From NCBI GenBank assembly GCA_031262005.1, contig JAISIO010000196.1, forward strand, positions 1 to 6,143: a stretch of DNA of 6,143 nt, written 5' to 3'. Position 1 is the stretch's first letter. Every line of letters begins with the position of its first letter. Source of the stretch: Bacteroidales bacterium (GTDB lineage Bacteria > Bacteroidota > Bacteroidia > Bacteroidales > UBA1715). The position numbers were made by a program, and so were the translations under genes. Below, piece after piece: positions 1 through 4,114 of this stretch. The notes beneath the pieces were generated by a model. The model made no database searches. It was given only the letters and a program-made list of their open reading frames with translations, and was not told the DNA's origin.

Positions 1-80
1 CCCTAACTTCAATTATCCTGCTTACATACTAATGAAAAGGCATTTGTAAGAGAGCACCTATGAACAATAATTTTATGACA

Positions 81-111
81 CAAATGTATAACAAAACTCA
101 ATGAAAAACAA
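81..111 (-). promoter_or_regulatory. Minus-strand promoter-like site, degenerate third copy
   Basis: Read on the minus strand, TTG (from 111-109) is followed after 20 bp by TACATTTG (88-81), matching the Bacteroidetes -33/-7 pattern with its TAnnTTTG core. The DNA around it (81 to about 131) is a diverged relative of the 56-bp repeat at 342-397 and 887-942, sharing atgaaaaacaa and an adjacent attaa-ataaa stretch. It points out of the window, so its target is unknown. Confidence 0.45.
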
Positions 112-164
112 CTTATTAAAATAAAAATTATGTTTAAAAAATATCGAAGAAGCAATTTAGTATT

Positions 165-196
165 ACAAAGAAAAAGCACCGGAATAACCGATGCTT
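165..196 (-). terminator. Intrinsic terminator of the minus-strand RNA
   Basis: On the minus strand AAGCATCGG, loop TTATT and CCGGTGCTT form a 9-bp stem with one G-U pair (196-174), followed directly by a T-rich tract TTTTTCTTTG. The plus strand has no T-run after the hairpin, so the terminator works in the minus direction and closes the RNA that starts near 336. Confidence 0.7.
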
Positions 197-199
197 AAA

Positions 200-271
200 A
201 TCTGTCTAACGCTATGTAATGTTTACACCTCCATAAAACGTCCGAAACGCTATGCGTTAGCTTTAACAGAT
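200..271. repeat. Long interrupted inverted repeat with an internal direct repeat
   Basis: Outer arms ATCTGT (200-205) and ACAGAT (266-271) and inner arms CTAACGC (206-212) and GCGTTAG (254-260) pair. The left arms are contiguous and the right arms are separated by five bases. Inside lies a direct repeat aacgctatg at 208-216 and 246-254. The second copy can instead fold on its own right flank (AACGC 246-250 with GCGTT 254-258), so two mutually exclusive hairpins share the same 3' arm. It forms the core of the minus-strand RNA candidate. Confidence 0.6.
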
Positions 272-341
272 AGCAGTTGTTATTCAAAATATCGGCGAGA
301 ATAACATTTAATCTACTTCGCTGTATGTAGAACTACAAGCG

Positions 342-373
342 CAAATATACAACCAAATGAATGAAAAACAAGT
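342..373 (-). promoter_or_regulatory. Minus-strand promoter for the structured RNA
   Basis: On the minus strand ACTTG (373-369), a 19-bp spacer and TATATTTG (349-342) match the Bacteroidetes -33/-7 consensus closely. Predicted initiation is near 336. It lies inside the 56-bp repeat. Confidence 0.65.
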
Positions 374-397
374 ATTAACATAAATTTTTTACAAATG
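342..397. repeat. 56-bp direct repeat, copy A, ending at a start codon
   Basis: This block recurs at 887-942 with 54 of 56 bases identical; the two differences are near its middle. It ends exactly at the ATG of the nuclease-like gene. It contains a minus-strand promoter and, on the plus strand, TAAATTTT (381-388), one base from TAnnTTTG, which would give an almost leaderless message. It may therefore be a divergent promoter cassette. Confidence 0.85.
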
Positions 398-808
398 AGT
401 AAAAGAATAACTAACATAGCGCAGAACTACCAACAAGTCGGTAAATTACCGCTTAAGGTCGCACGTGATTTGAATATAAAACAACGAAATATTTATATTT
501 CCGATAACAATATGCTTCATATACAAAAATGGCATAAAAAGGAACTTGAACAAATTGGAATCTCAGCAAAAGACTTTGTTAAAGTAGTTGTTAATATATT
601 TAATCAAGTACGCAAAGGTTCGGGAACCTCTCTTTTGCTTGTTGTGTACAATATAGAGTTACACTATGTAGCAGCAATAGATTTGAATTATTCGTTAAAA
701 AATGACTTTTGGGAAATAAAAACGGCGCAACCACGCCGAACAAAAGAAATTGAAAAACAAACATTACTGTGGAGTTGCCTACCGCTCCACTACCCCCCTC
801 AAAAGTAG
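395..808 (+). CDS. Putative BECR-fold (PBECR-like) nuclease
   Basis: This 137-residue soluble protein has no signal peptide or membrane segment. Its layout resembles the phage Barnase-EndoU-ColicinE5/D-RelE-like nuclease domains: IYISDNNMLHIQKWH (33-47), an amphipathic helix (about 59-73), a hydrophobic strand SLLLVVYNIE (79-88), a strand YVAAIDL (91-97), then FWEIKTAQPRR (105-115) and LLW (124-126). The aromatic-x-I-x-T-A strand followed by basic residues and LLW is the most telling part. Known relatives are effectors or toxins in phages and polymorphic toxin systems; RNA cleavage here is inference. The start at 395 coincides with the end of the 56-bp repeat. The gene stands alone, with no antitoxin or immunity gene adjacent, and is flanked on both sides by minus-strand promoters; the right-hand one would transcribe its antisense strand. 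The assignment comes from pattern recognition only. Confidence 0.5.
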   Translation: MSKRITNIAQNYQQVGKLPLKVARDLNIKQRNIYISDNNMLHIQKWHKKELEQIGISAKDFVKVVVNIFNQVRKGSGTSLLLVVYNIELHYVAAIDLNYSLKNDFWEIKTAQPRRTKEIEKQTLLWSCLPLHYPPQK

Positions 809-820
809 CTTTCTTATACT

Positions 821-851
821 ATTGTGTAATTTCAAGTGAGGATTACACAAT
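821..851. repeat. Perfect 10-bp inverted repeat after the nuclease-like gene
   Basis: ATTGTGTAAT (821-830) and ATTACACAAT (842-851) pair perfectly around an 11-base loop, twelve bases after the nuclease-like stop codon. Neither strand has a T-run next to it, so it is not a standard intrinsic terminator. It could stabilise an mRNA 3' end or bind a dimeric regulator. Confidence 0.6.
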
Positions 852-886
852 CTAAGGCAATAACCGAAAGCAGTTGTTTGTGAACA

Positions 887-918
887 CAAATATACAACCA
901 AATGACTAAAAAACAAGT
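887..918 (-). promoter_or_regulatory. Minus-strand promoter in repeat copy B
   Basis: On the minus strand ACTTG (918-914), a 19-bp spacer and TATATTTG (894-887) give the same promoter as in copy A. A transcript would run through the inverted repeat at 821-851 and then antisense to the nuclease-like gene. No terminator is visible before that gene. Confidence 0.55.
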
Positions 919-942
919 ATTAACATAAATTTTTTACAAATG
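887..942. repeat. 56-bp direct repeat, copy B, ending at a start codon
   Basis: Identical to 342-397 at 54 of 56 positions and ending exactly at the ATG of the coiled-coil gene. The two downstream proteins are unrelated, so identity stops at the start codon. This suggests a selected or recombining control cassette, with gene duplication unlikely. Confidence 0.85.
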
Positions 943-1650
943 GAACCAACAAAGTATGACACAAAAAAACAGTACACCGGCAATTTTACGCCCGAAGTAC
1001 GCCGCGTATTCAAAGAAATAGTAGAATACGAATTTGAAAACGACCAATCAACCACCGACAAACAAGTGGTAGAACGCCTGTGCGAGTATTATGAAAGCCA
1101 TGCCAAAACAAACATGAATTTGAAGATGGAATTGGACAAGGCGCAGCGCAGCATTAGCAGTTTGGAAGAAAAACTACAAACAGTTGAAAATGAGAAAGAA
1201 ACATTGCAGGCAGAAAACGCCAACCTCGCCGATGCAGCGCAAAGCTCCGCCGACAACAGCGATGCCGAAAAGCAAAGTTTACAAGCAAAAATTGAAGAAC
1301 TGCAACAAGCACACAATGAAAAAAGCGAAGAATTAAGTGATATGATAATCGAAAACGCCAAATTACAAAGCATAGCCAATGAAAACGCAGCACAACTTAC
1401 CAAAATGACACTCGCAAGTGCCAATCCGGAACAAGGAAAGTATTTGGTGGAATTTGGCGATGTTGCCCGTGAAATTATGGATTTAACACTTTCACGCCTG
1501 CGCCAAAAACTGAACAAACCCGACCTTACTGCCAATATGATTCTTACCGATTTGTTTGTGAAATACAGCAAAACACGCAACCATTTCGGCAGTTTTCCCA
1601 CAATGGTATCCGGTGAAGAAATTAGAATGATAATGAAAAAATACGAATAA
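940..1650 (+). CDS. Coiled-coil protein, first gene of the packaging operon
   Basis: This 236-residue soluble protein is in three parts. Residues 1-57 are a compact helical region (TPEVRRVFKEIVEYEF, then KQVVERLCEYYE) that could be a small DNA-binding or dimerisation domain. Residues about 58-156 are a long Glu/Lys/Gln-rich coiled coil interrupted by an Ala/Ser/Asp stretch near 98-109. Residues 165-236 form a second helical domain (DVAREIMDLTLSRLRQKL, MILTDLFVKY) with an aromatic loop HFGSFP. The start codon is the end of repeat copy B and there is no Shine-Dalgarno. The next gene begins 2 bp after its stop. I do not recognise a family. A structural, scaffolding or DNA-organising role is possible; the coding call is secure from length, coiled-coil pattern and operon packing. 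Confidence 0.85.
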   Translation: MEPTKYDTKKQYTGNFTPEVRRVFKEIVEYEFENDQSTTDKQVVERLCEYYESHAKTNMNLKMELDKAQRSISSLEEKLQTVENEKETLQAENANLADAAQSSADNSDAEKQSLQAKIEELQQAHNEKSEELSDMIIENAKLQSIANENAAQLTKMTLASANPEQGKYLVEFGDVAREIMDLTLSRLRQKLNKPDLTANMILTDLFVKYSKTRNHFGSFPTMVSGEEIRMIMKKYE

Positions 1651-1652
1651 TT

Positions 1653-1949
1653 ATGTTTGGATTAGATACACTTTTGAAATCAAAAGCCGGCAAGAAACAA
1701 ATCAAAAAACTGGTTGAAACCGAAGTATTGCCCAATTTTATGCCGGCACTCGAAAACTATGCCTTGGAGCACATTCACACAATGGAAGCCAAACACGACT
1801 GCACCGTATCGTTTATGATATTCCCGGCAAAAGGCAAACTATATGTAGGCAGCGCATTTTTGGATGAAAACAAGACCCTTATCAACATGGAAAACGTGCA
1901 ACCGGTAACGGAATTTGTAAAAACAATAATCAATAACTATCTTGAATAA
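1653..1949 (+). CDS. Small hypothetical protein, packaging operon
   Basis: This 98-residue protein has no membrane segment. A Lys-rich helical N-terminal half (about 5-46, GLDTLLKSKAGKKQIKKLVE and an amphipathic helix to 44) is followed by two predicted strands, TVSFMIFPAKGKLYVGSAF (51-69), and a C-terminal helix (83-97). The alpha-beta-beta-alpha layout suggests a small folded domain, but I know no matching family. It begins 2 bp after the previous stop, and its stop overlaps the next start (TAATG at 1947-1951), indicating translational coupling. It is probably made together with the coiled-coil protein and the ATPase. Confidence 0.8.
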   Translation: MFGLDTLLKSKAGKKQIKKLVETEVLPNFMPALENYALEHIHTMEAKHDCTVSFMIFPAKGKLYVGSAFLDENKTLINMENVQPVTEFVKTIINNYLE

Positions 1950-2506
1950 TGGGATTTAACGAATTTGTACCCGAAGAAGCATTAGATGCACAAACGGAAG
2001 AACAGGAATACACATTTGAAACTGGCAGCGTAAGCGATTACGAAACCGAAGACACACTACTTGCCGACATGGCAGCCGAAAAGCAAGTGTACGAGCAGCC
2101 CGAAGATACCGGTGAAACAATTAGCGATGCTCCAACAGGCGTTCGCGCACGAGTAAACGAAGCCGTGAACAAAACCACTGCCCAAATATTGGTAAAAAAC
2201 GCCGACCGCATTATAACATTCATTATGGGAATGATTATAAAAGAAGGCTACGAACCTGCCGATGCCGAGGAACTGGACGAACTCACCAAAGCATGGGCAC
2301 AATGTTTGCCAGCCGATAAACCGGTGCCGCCATGGGTGAATGCCACTATTTCTACCGTGTTCATTTACGGTCTGAAAATAAGCACTGCCGTGCGCTACCG
2401 TAACACACAGCGCAAACTCGAAGCCGAACAGGCACTGAATTTGCAAAAAGATTTGGAAATGGAAGAATTACGTAAACAATTGCGTGAATATGAGCAGAAA
2501 AACTAA
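1949..2506 (+). CDS. Acidic hypothetical protein with C-terminal coiled coil
   Basis: This 185-residue protein starts with a strongly acidic, probably disordered region (1-60). A helical core follows, with hydrophobic helices NADRIITFIMGMIIKEGYEP (84-103) and WVNATISTVFIYGLKISTAV (129-148). The C-terminal charged helix (150-184) is likely a coiled coil. The second hydrophobic helix could be a weak membrane contact, but its inner lysine makes a buried helix as likely. It overlaps the upstream gene by 1 bp and the ATPase start by 17 bp, so the three are coupled. No family is recognised; position suggests a partner of the packaging ATPase or a minor virion or assembly protein (inference). Confidence 0.8.
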   Translation: MGFNEFVPEEALDAQTEEQEYTFETGSVSDYETEDTLLADMAAEKQVYEQPEDTGETISDAPTGVRARVNEAVNKTTAQILVKNADRIITFIMGMIIKEGYEPADAEELDELTKAWAQCLPADKPVPPWVNATISTVFIYGLKISTAVRYRNTQRKLEAEQALNLQKDLEMEELRKQLREYEQKN

Positions 2507-3050
2507 AATCACTCTCCTACTCGGTGTGCGCGGTTGTGGCAAAAGCACCTACGCCGAACGCATAGCACGGACCGGGGAACGTGCACTTATGGTAGTTCCC
2601 ACATGGGACGACTGGGCAGACAAATTACCCGAATGCAAATGCCGGACACGTAAAGATTTTACCTATACAGGCATTCGCTGCCGGGTATACGAAAATGAGA
2701 ATGATTTTAAGGCAATATATGCACATTTACACAATGCGGTGTTGGTTCTCGACGACCCGCGTGCATACATCGGGAGCAATTTTGACCATTCGGCACTGAA
2801 AAAAATAATAATCGTAAGCCGTAAAATGATGCTCGACATTGTGTTCGTGGCGCACGGATTTCGCGACATACCGCCTGTGTTGTTTACTTACATTACCGAT
2901 TATGTGTTATTCAACGTCATGGACGAACCAAAGCTCCGTAAATCGTGGATACCGTCAAACATATTGCTAAAACTTGAAACCGAACTTGCCAAAGTGCGCA
3001 AACGAGCGCAAACAGACCCGTATGCACGAGTACATATTAGAGTTGAGTAA
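2490..3050 (+). CDS. Packaging-type P-loop ATPase (FtsK/HerA-like)
   Basis: This 186-residue soluble protein carries Walker A GVRGCGKS (12-19) near its N-terminus and Walker B AVLVLDD (83-89). A segment SRKMMLDIVFVAHGFRDIPP (110-129) follows, in the place where FtsK/HerA, A32-like and Zot ATPases have an R-rich turn, a strand and a polar sensor; H122 replaces the usual Gln. The single small domain without a membrane segment fits the genome-packaging ATPases of tailless membrane-containing viruses better than inovirus Zot/pI proteins, which carry a membrane span and periplasmic domain. The ATG at 2490 was chosen over an in-frame GTG at 2484; both lie inside the preceding gene. Its role would be ATP-driven DNA translocation into the capsid. 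Fold call is firm, packaging role is moderately supported by the downstream capsid candidate. Confidence 0.75.
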   Translation: MSRKTKITLLLGVRGCGKSTYAERIARTGERALMVVPTWDDWADKLPECKCRTRKDFTYTGIRCRVYENENDFKAIYAHLHNAVLVLDDPRAYIGSNFDHSALKKIIIVSRKMMLDIVFVAHGFRDIPPVLFTYITDYVLFNVMDEPKLRKSWIPSNILLKLETELAKVRKRAQTDPYARVHIRVE

Positions 3051-3080
3051 TTGAAAATGGAAAATTGAAAGTTGAAAATT
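3051..3080. repeat. Degenerate TTGAAAAT intergenic repeat
   Basis: Three TTGAAA-type units follow one another directly after the ATPase stop (3051, 3065 and 3072). Short repeats of this kind are common between Bacteroidetes genes and are probably slippage products without function. Confidence 0.5.
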
Positions 3081-3128
3081 ATGAAAAAAACGAATCTACA
3101 AATTATAAAATGGAAATAAACACCTTCT

Positions 3129-3169
3129 AAAAAGGAGCGGGGGCGACAGTTTTTCAACTCCCCCCCCCC
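3129..3169 (-). terminator. GC-rich hairpin with a run of ten C; likely minus-strand terminator
   Basis: G5 at 3139-3143 can pair with part of the C10 run at 3160-3169, and AGTT (3148-3151) pairs with AACT (3156-3159). On the minus strand the loop is GAAA, a stable tetraloop, and the hairpin is followed by CGCTCC-type bases and TTTTT (3133-3129). The plus strand has only a weak T-rich tail, so the minus direction fits better, although it could also end the ATPase operon. The C10 homopolymer is unusual in this AT-rich DNA and prone to slippage. Confidence 0.45.
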
Positions 3170-3175
3170 GACTTT

Positions 3176-3188
3176 ATTGTAGTACAAT
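3176..3188. promoter_or_regulatory. Operator-like palindrome near a minus-strand start site
   Basis: ATTGTA-G-TACAAT is a perfect 6-bp inverted repeat around one base. It sits at the predicted initiation point of the minus-strand promoter at 3193-3224, where a bound dimer would block transcription. The HTH gene 54 bp to the right is the natural candidate binder (inference). Confidence 0.4.
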
Positions 3189-3192
3189 GTTG

Positions 3193-3224
3193 CAAATATA
3201 TACGTAAAACACATAATAACCAAA
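3193..3224 (-). promoter_or_regulatory. Minus-strand promoter left of the HTH gene
   Basis: On the minus strand TTTG (3224-3221), a 20-bp spacer and TATATTTG (3200-3193) match both Bacteroidetes boxes. The predicted transcript is only about 55-60 nt before the hairpin with T5 at 3129-3169 and contains no reading frame, so it would be a very short RNA. Confidence 0.5.
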
Positions 3225-3241
3225 ATTTTAACTATAATTGT

Positions 3242-3442
3242 ATGAAAAGCCGCTACAAAAACGAAATAGCCCGTGCCATAGGCATAAGTACCGCAGTGTT
3301 CACTCGGGAACTACACACGCCGCCATTGTATACCGAAATTCACAAATTAGGATACCGAAAAATACATAAACGGCTGTTCGGAGCAGCACTCAGTTACGTG
3401 TGTGAACATTACTGCATTAGCGAAGAAGATTTTGAAAAATAG
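3242..3442 (+). CDS. Small HTH DNA-binding protein
   Basis: This 66-residue basic protein opens with KNEIARAIGISTAVFTREL (6-24), a good helix-turn-helix shape with the Gly at the turn. It continues with HKLGYRKIHKRLFGAALSYVCEHY (34-57), a basic helical segment suited to DNA contact or dimerisation. Proteins of this size and shape occur next to Bacteroidetes mobile elements as small regulators or excisionase-like proteins. It lies divergent to a minus-strand promoter with an operator-like palindrome and upstream of an antitoxin-like gene. Its own promoter is unclear; TATAATTG directly before the ATG is a weak -7 match. A role as transcriptional switch is inference; the HTH call is moderate. 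Confidence 0.65.
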   Translation: MKSRYKNEIARAIGISTAVFTRELHTPPLYTEIHKLGYRKIHKRLFGAALSYVCEHYCISEEDFEK

Positions 3443-3447
3443 TTTTG

Positions 3448-3455
3448 TATATTTG
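3448..3455 (+). promoter_or_regulatory. Promoter -7 box for the antitoxin-like gene
   Basis: TATATTTG directly after the HTH stop codon matches TAnnTTTG exactly and would give a leader of roughly 18 nt before the ATG at 3480. No convincing -33 element is visible at the right distance, so it may need an activator. Confidence 0.5.
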
Positions 3456-3479
3456 CACACACAATTAATATGTACAGAT

Positions 3480-3722
3480 ATGGCAACTACGACACAATTA
3501 CAGTACACACTTACTATTCCTGCGAAAGAATTTAATCTTATAGAACCATTAGCTAAAAAATTCAAATGGTTGGTAGCAGCGGAACCGGTAAAAGCAAAAA
3601 CAAAAGATTACACATTTAACGATTTGAACGATGTGTCAAAAAAAGCGTTTGCCGATATTGATGCAGGGCAAACATTTAAAGCAAAAAATGTAGCAGATTT
3701 AATGAAACAGCTAAACAGTTAG
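3480..3722 (+). CDS. Antitoxin-like protein without a partner toxin
   Basis: This 80-residue protein has an N-terminal strand QLQYTLTIPAKEF (6-18), a helix FNLIEPLAKKFKWLV (18-32), and a C-terminal part DVSKKAFADIDAGQTFKAKNVADLMKQL (51-78). The last part reads like the A-x-x-D-x-x-x-G ... L-x-x-x-L tails of Bacteroidetes type II antitoxins. Such proteins usually precede a RelE/ParE-type toxin gene; here a terminator follows within 25 bp and no toxin gene is present. The ATG at 3480 was preferred over an upstream in-frame ATG at 3402 because that one lies inside the HTH gene and before the -7 box. It may be an orphan antitoxin that neutralises a host toxin, or a regulator. The family call is tentative. 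Confidence 0.55.
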   Translation: MATTTQLQYTLTIPAKEFNLIEPLAKKFKWLVAAEPVKAKTKDYTFNDLNDVSKKAFADIDAGQTFKAKNVADLMKQLNS

Positions 3723-3723
3723 T

Positions 3724-3735
3724 TATGTATACATA
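3724..3735. repeat. 12-bp perfect palindrome after the antitoxin-like gene
   Basis: TATGTATACATA is perfectly self-complementary and lies between the stop codon and the terminator hairpin. It is AT-rich, so chance is possible; it could also be an operator. Confidence 0.35.
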
Positions 3736-3743
3736 TAACCTAC

Positions 3744-3769
3744 AAAGCCACTACCAAGTGGCTTTTTTT
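3744..3769 (+). terminator. Intrinsic terminator after the antitoxin-like gene
   Basis: AAAGCCACT (3744-3752), loop ACCA and AGTGGCTTT (3757-3765) form a perfect 9-bp stem, followed by a run that brings the T-tract to seven bases (3763-3769). It is a textbook plus-strand terminator that separates the control genes from the structural operon. Confidence 0.85.
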
Positions 3770-3775
3770 ATGCCC

Positions 3776-3815
3776 AAAAGTCTACAAAAGTCTACGAAAG
3801 TCTACAAAAGTCTAC
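3776..3815. repeat. Four tandem 10-bp iterons (AAAAGTCTAC)
   Basis: AAAAGTCTAC occurs four times head to tail (3776, 3786, 3796, 3806), with one substitution in the third unit, where the first base is G. A partial fifth unit (AAAG) follows. A 10-bp period places all units on nearly the same face of the helix. The array ends just upstream of where the -33 element of the promoter at 3837-3844 should be, so binding of an activator or repressor would control the structural genes. A replication-initiator or packaging-signal role is the main alternative. Confidence 0.8.
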
Positions 3816-3836
3816 AAAGCCAAAACCACCTGTTGT

Positions 3837-3844
3837 AATATTTG
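3837..3844 (+). promoter_or_regulatory. Likely promoter of the structural operon
   Basis: AATATTTG matches TAnnTTTG at all but one defined base and is followed by the typical context C-A-A. It lies 38 bp before the first structural gene, giving an A-rich leader of about 30 nt without Shine-Dalgarno. The expected -33 region falls at the end of the iteron array and contains no TTTG, which suggests dependence on an activator bound to the iterons. Confidence 0.5.
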
Positions 3845-3881
3845 CAAGATTTAAAAACTAAACAACAAAAAAACAAAGATT

Positions 3882-4076
3882 ATGAATAACATTAAAACAG
3901 CAAACATTCTGATCATAGTAGTATTAGTACTATTGATTGGTAGCGGCATTTACAACTTGATGCTTATAAACAAAATGGCTGACGAAGCAAGTAAAGCAAC
4001 CAGCACAGACAACGGAGTAAAAGAATTTACCGGAAGCCCAAGTACATTGGCGAAAAAACTCACCGGCAAAAAGTAA
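3882..4076 (+). CDS. Small single-span membrane protein, first structural gene
   Basis: This 64-residue protein has one hydrophobic segment ILIIVVLVLLIGSGIYNLML (9-28), followed by a polar, Lys/Thr/Ser-rich tail (31-64). Nothing like a signal peptidase site stands out, so it is probably an integral membrane protein with a short N-terminus. It is the first gene after the iterons and promoter and lies 38 bp upstream of the capsid candidate. In tailless membrane-containing viruses such small proteins populate the internal membrane of the particle; here that role is inferred from context. It does not resemble a filamentous-phage coat protein, because it lacks the acidic helical N-terminus. Confidence 0.8.
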   Translation: MNNIKTANILIIVVLVLLIGSGIYNLMLINKMADEASKATSTDNGVKEFTGSPSTLAKKLTGKK

Positions 4077-4114
4077 TTAAGTAAAAACAGTAAAAAACAT
4101 AAAATTTAGAAATT

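Larger units (their letters stand above)
165..336 (-). ncRNA. Candidate structured small RNA, about 170 nt
   Basis: A minus-strand promoter (TATATTTG at 349-342, with TTG 19 bp upstream) and a minus-strand intrinsic terminator (196-165) bracket this stretch, and no open frame lies between. The RNA would contain several stems: GTAG/CTAC near its 5' end (336-327), TGTTATTC/GAATAACA (306-299 with 285-278), and a long hairpin built from ATCTGT/ACAGAT and CTAACGC/GCGTTAG (271-254 with 212-200). Short ATG frames inside stop within eight codons, so a protein role is unlikely. I do not recognise the family. It is not an obvious tRNA, tmRNA or 6S RNA, since its 5' and 3' ends do not close on each other. 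It could be a trans-acting regulator, an antisense-type RNA or a replication-control RNA. The element boundaries are well supported; function is not known. Confidence 0.55.
1..394. other. Noncoding control region left of the nuclease-like gene
   Basis: No credible reading frame exists here on either strand; short ATG frames stop within a few codons. The region holds two minus-strand promoter-like sequences of the same design (81-111 and 342-373), a candidate structured RNA (about 165-336), an intrinsic terminator for that RNA, and a strong inverted repeat at 200-271. Bases 1-80 show nothing I can name. A transcript from the leftmost promoter would leave the window leftwards. Confidence 0.6.

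Noticed and set aside
204..262. attC-like recombination site (GTCTAAC ... GTTAGCT around a hairpin)
   Set aside because: The right end does not fit GTTRRRY, the inner stem is not the attC arrangement, no integrase or cassette is present, and promoter plus terminator favour an RNA gene.
1089..1601. Long minus-strand open frame opposite the coiled-coil gene
   Set aside because: It is the Ser/Leu/Cys-rich shadow of a coiled-coil gene, has no promoter or operon context, and the plus-strand gene is clearly real.
2490..3050. Inovirus Zot/pI morphogenesis protein
   Set aside because: The protein has no membrane segment or periplasmic domain, and no filamentous-type coat protein cluster is present.
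3081..3119. 12-codon ATG frame after the ATPase
   Set aside because: Too short and composed of low-complexity AT-rich sequence, with no promoter or conserved feature.
3470..3535. Short ATG frame starting 10 bases before the antitoxin-like gene
   Set aside because: It stops after 21 codons and is out of frame with the protein-like sequence that starts at 3480.
3771..3830. CRISPR array
   Set aside because: The 10-bp units are contiguous with no spacers and no cas genes are present.
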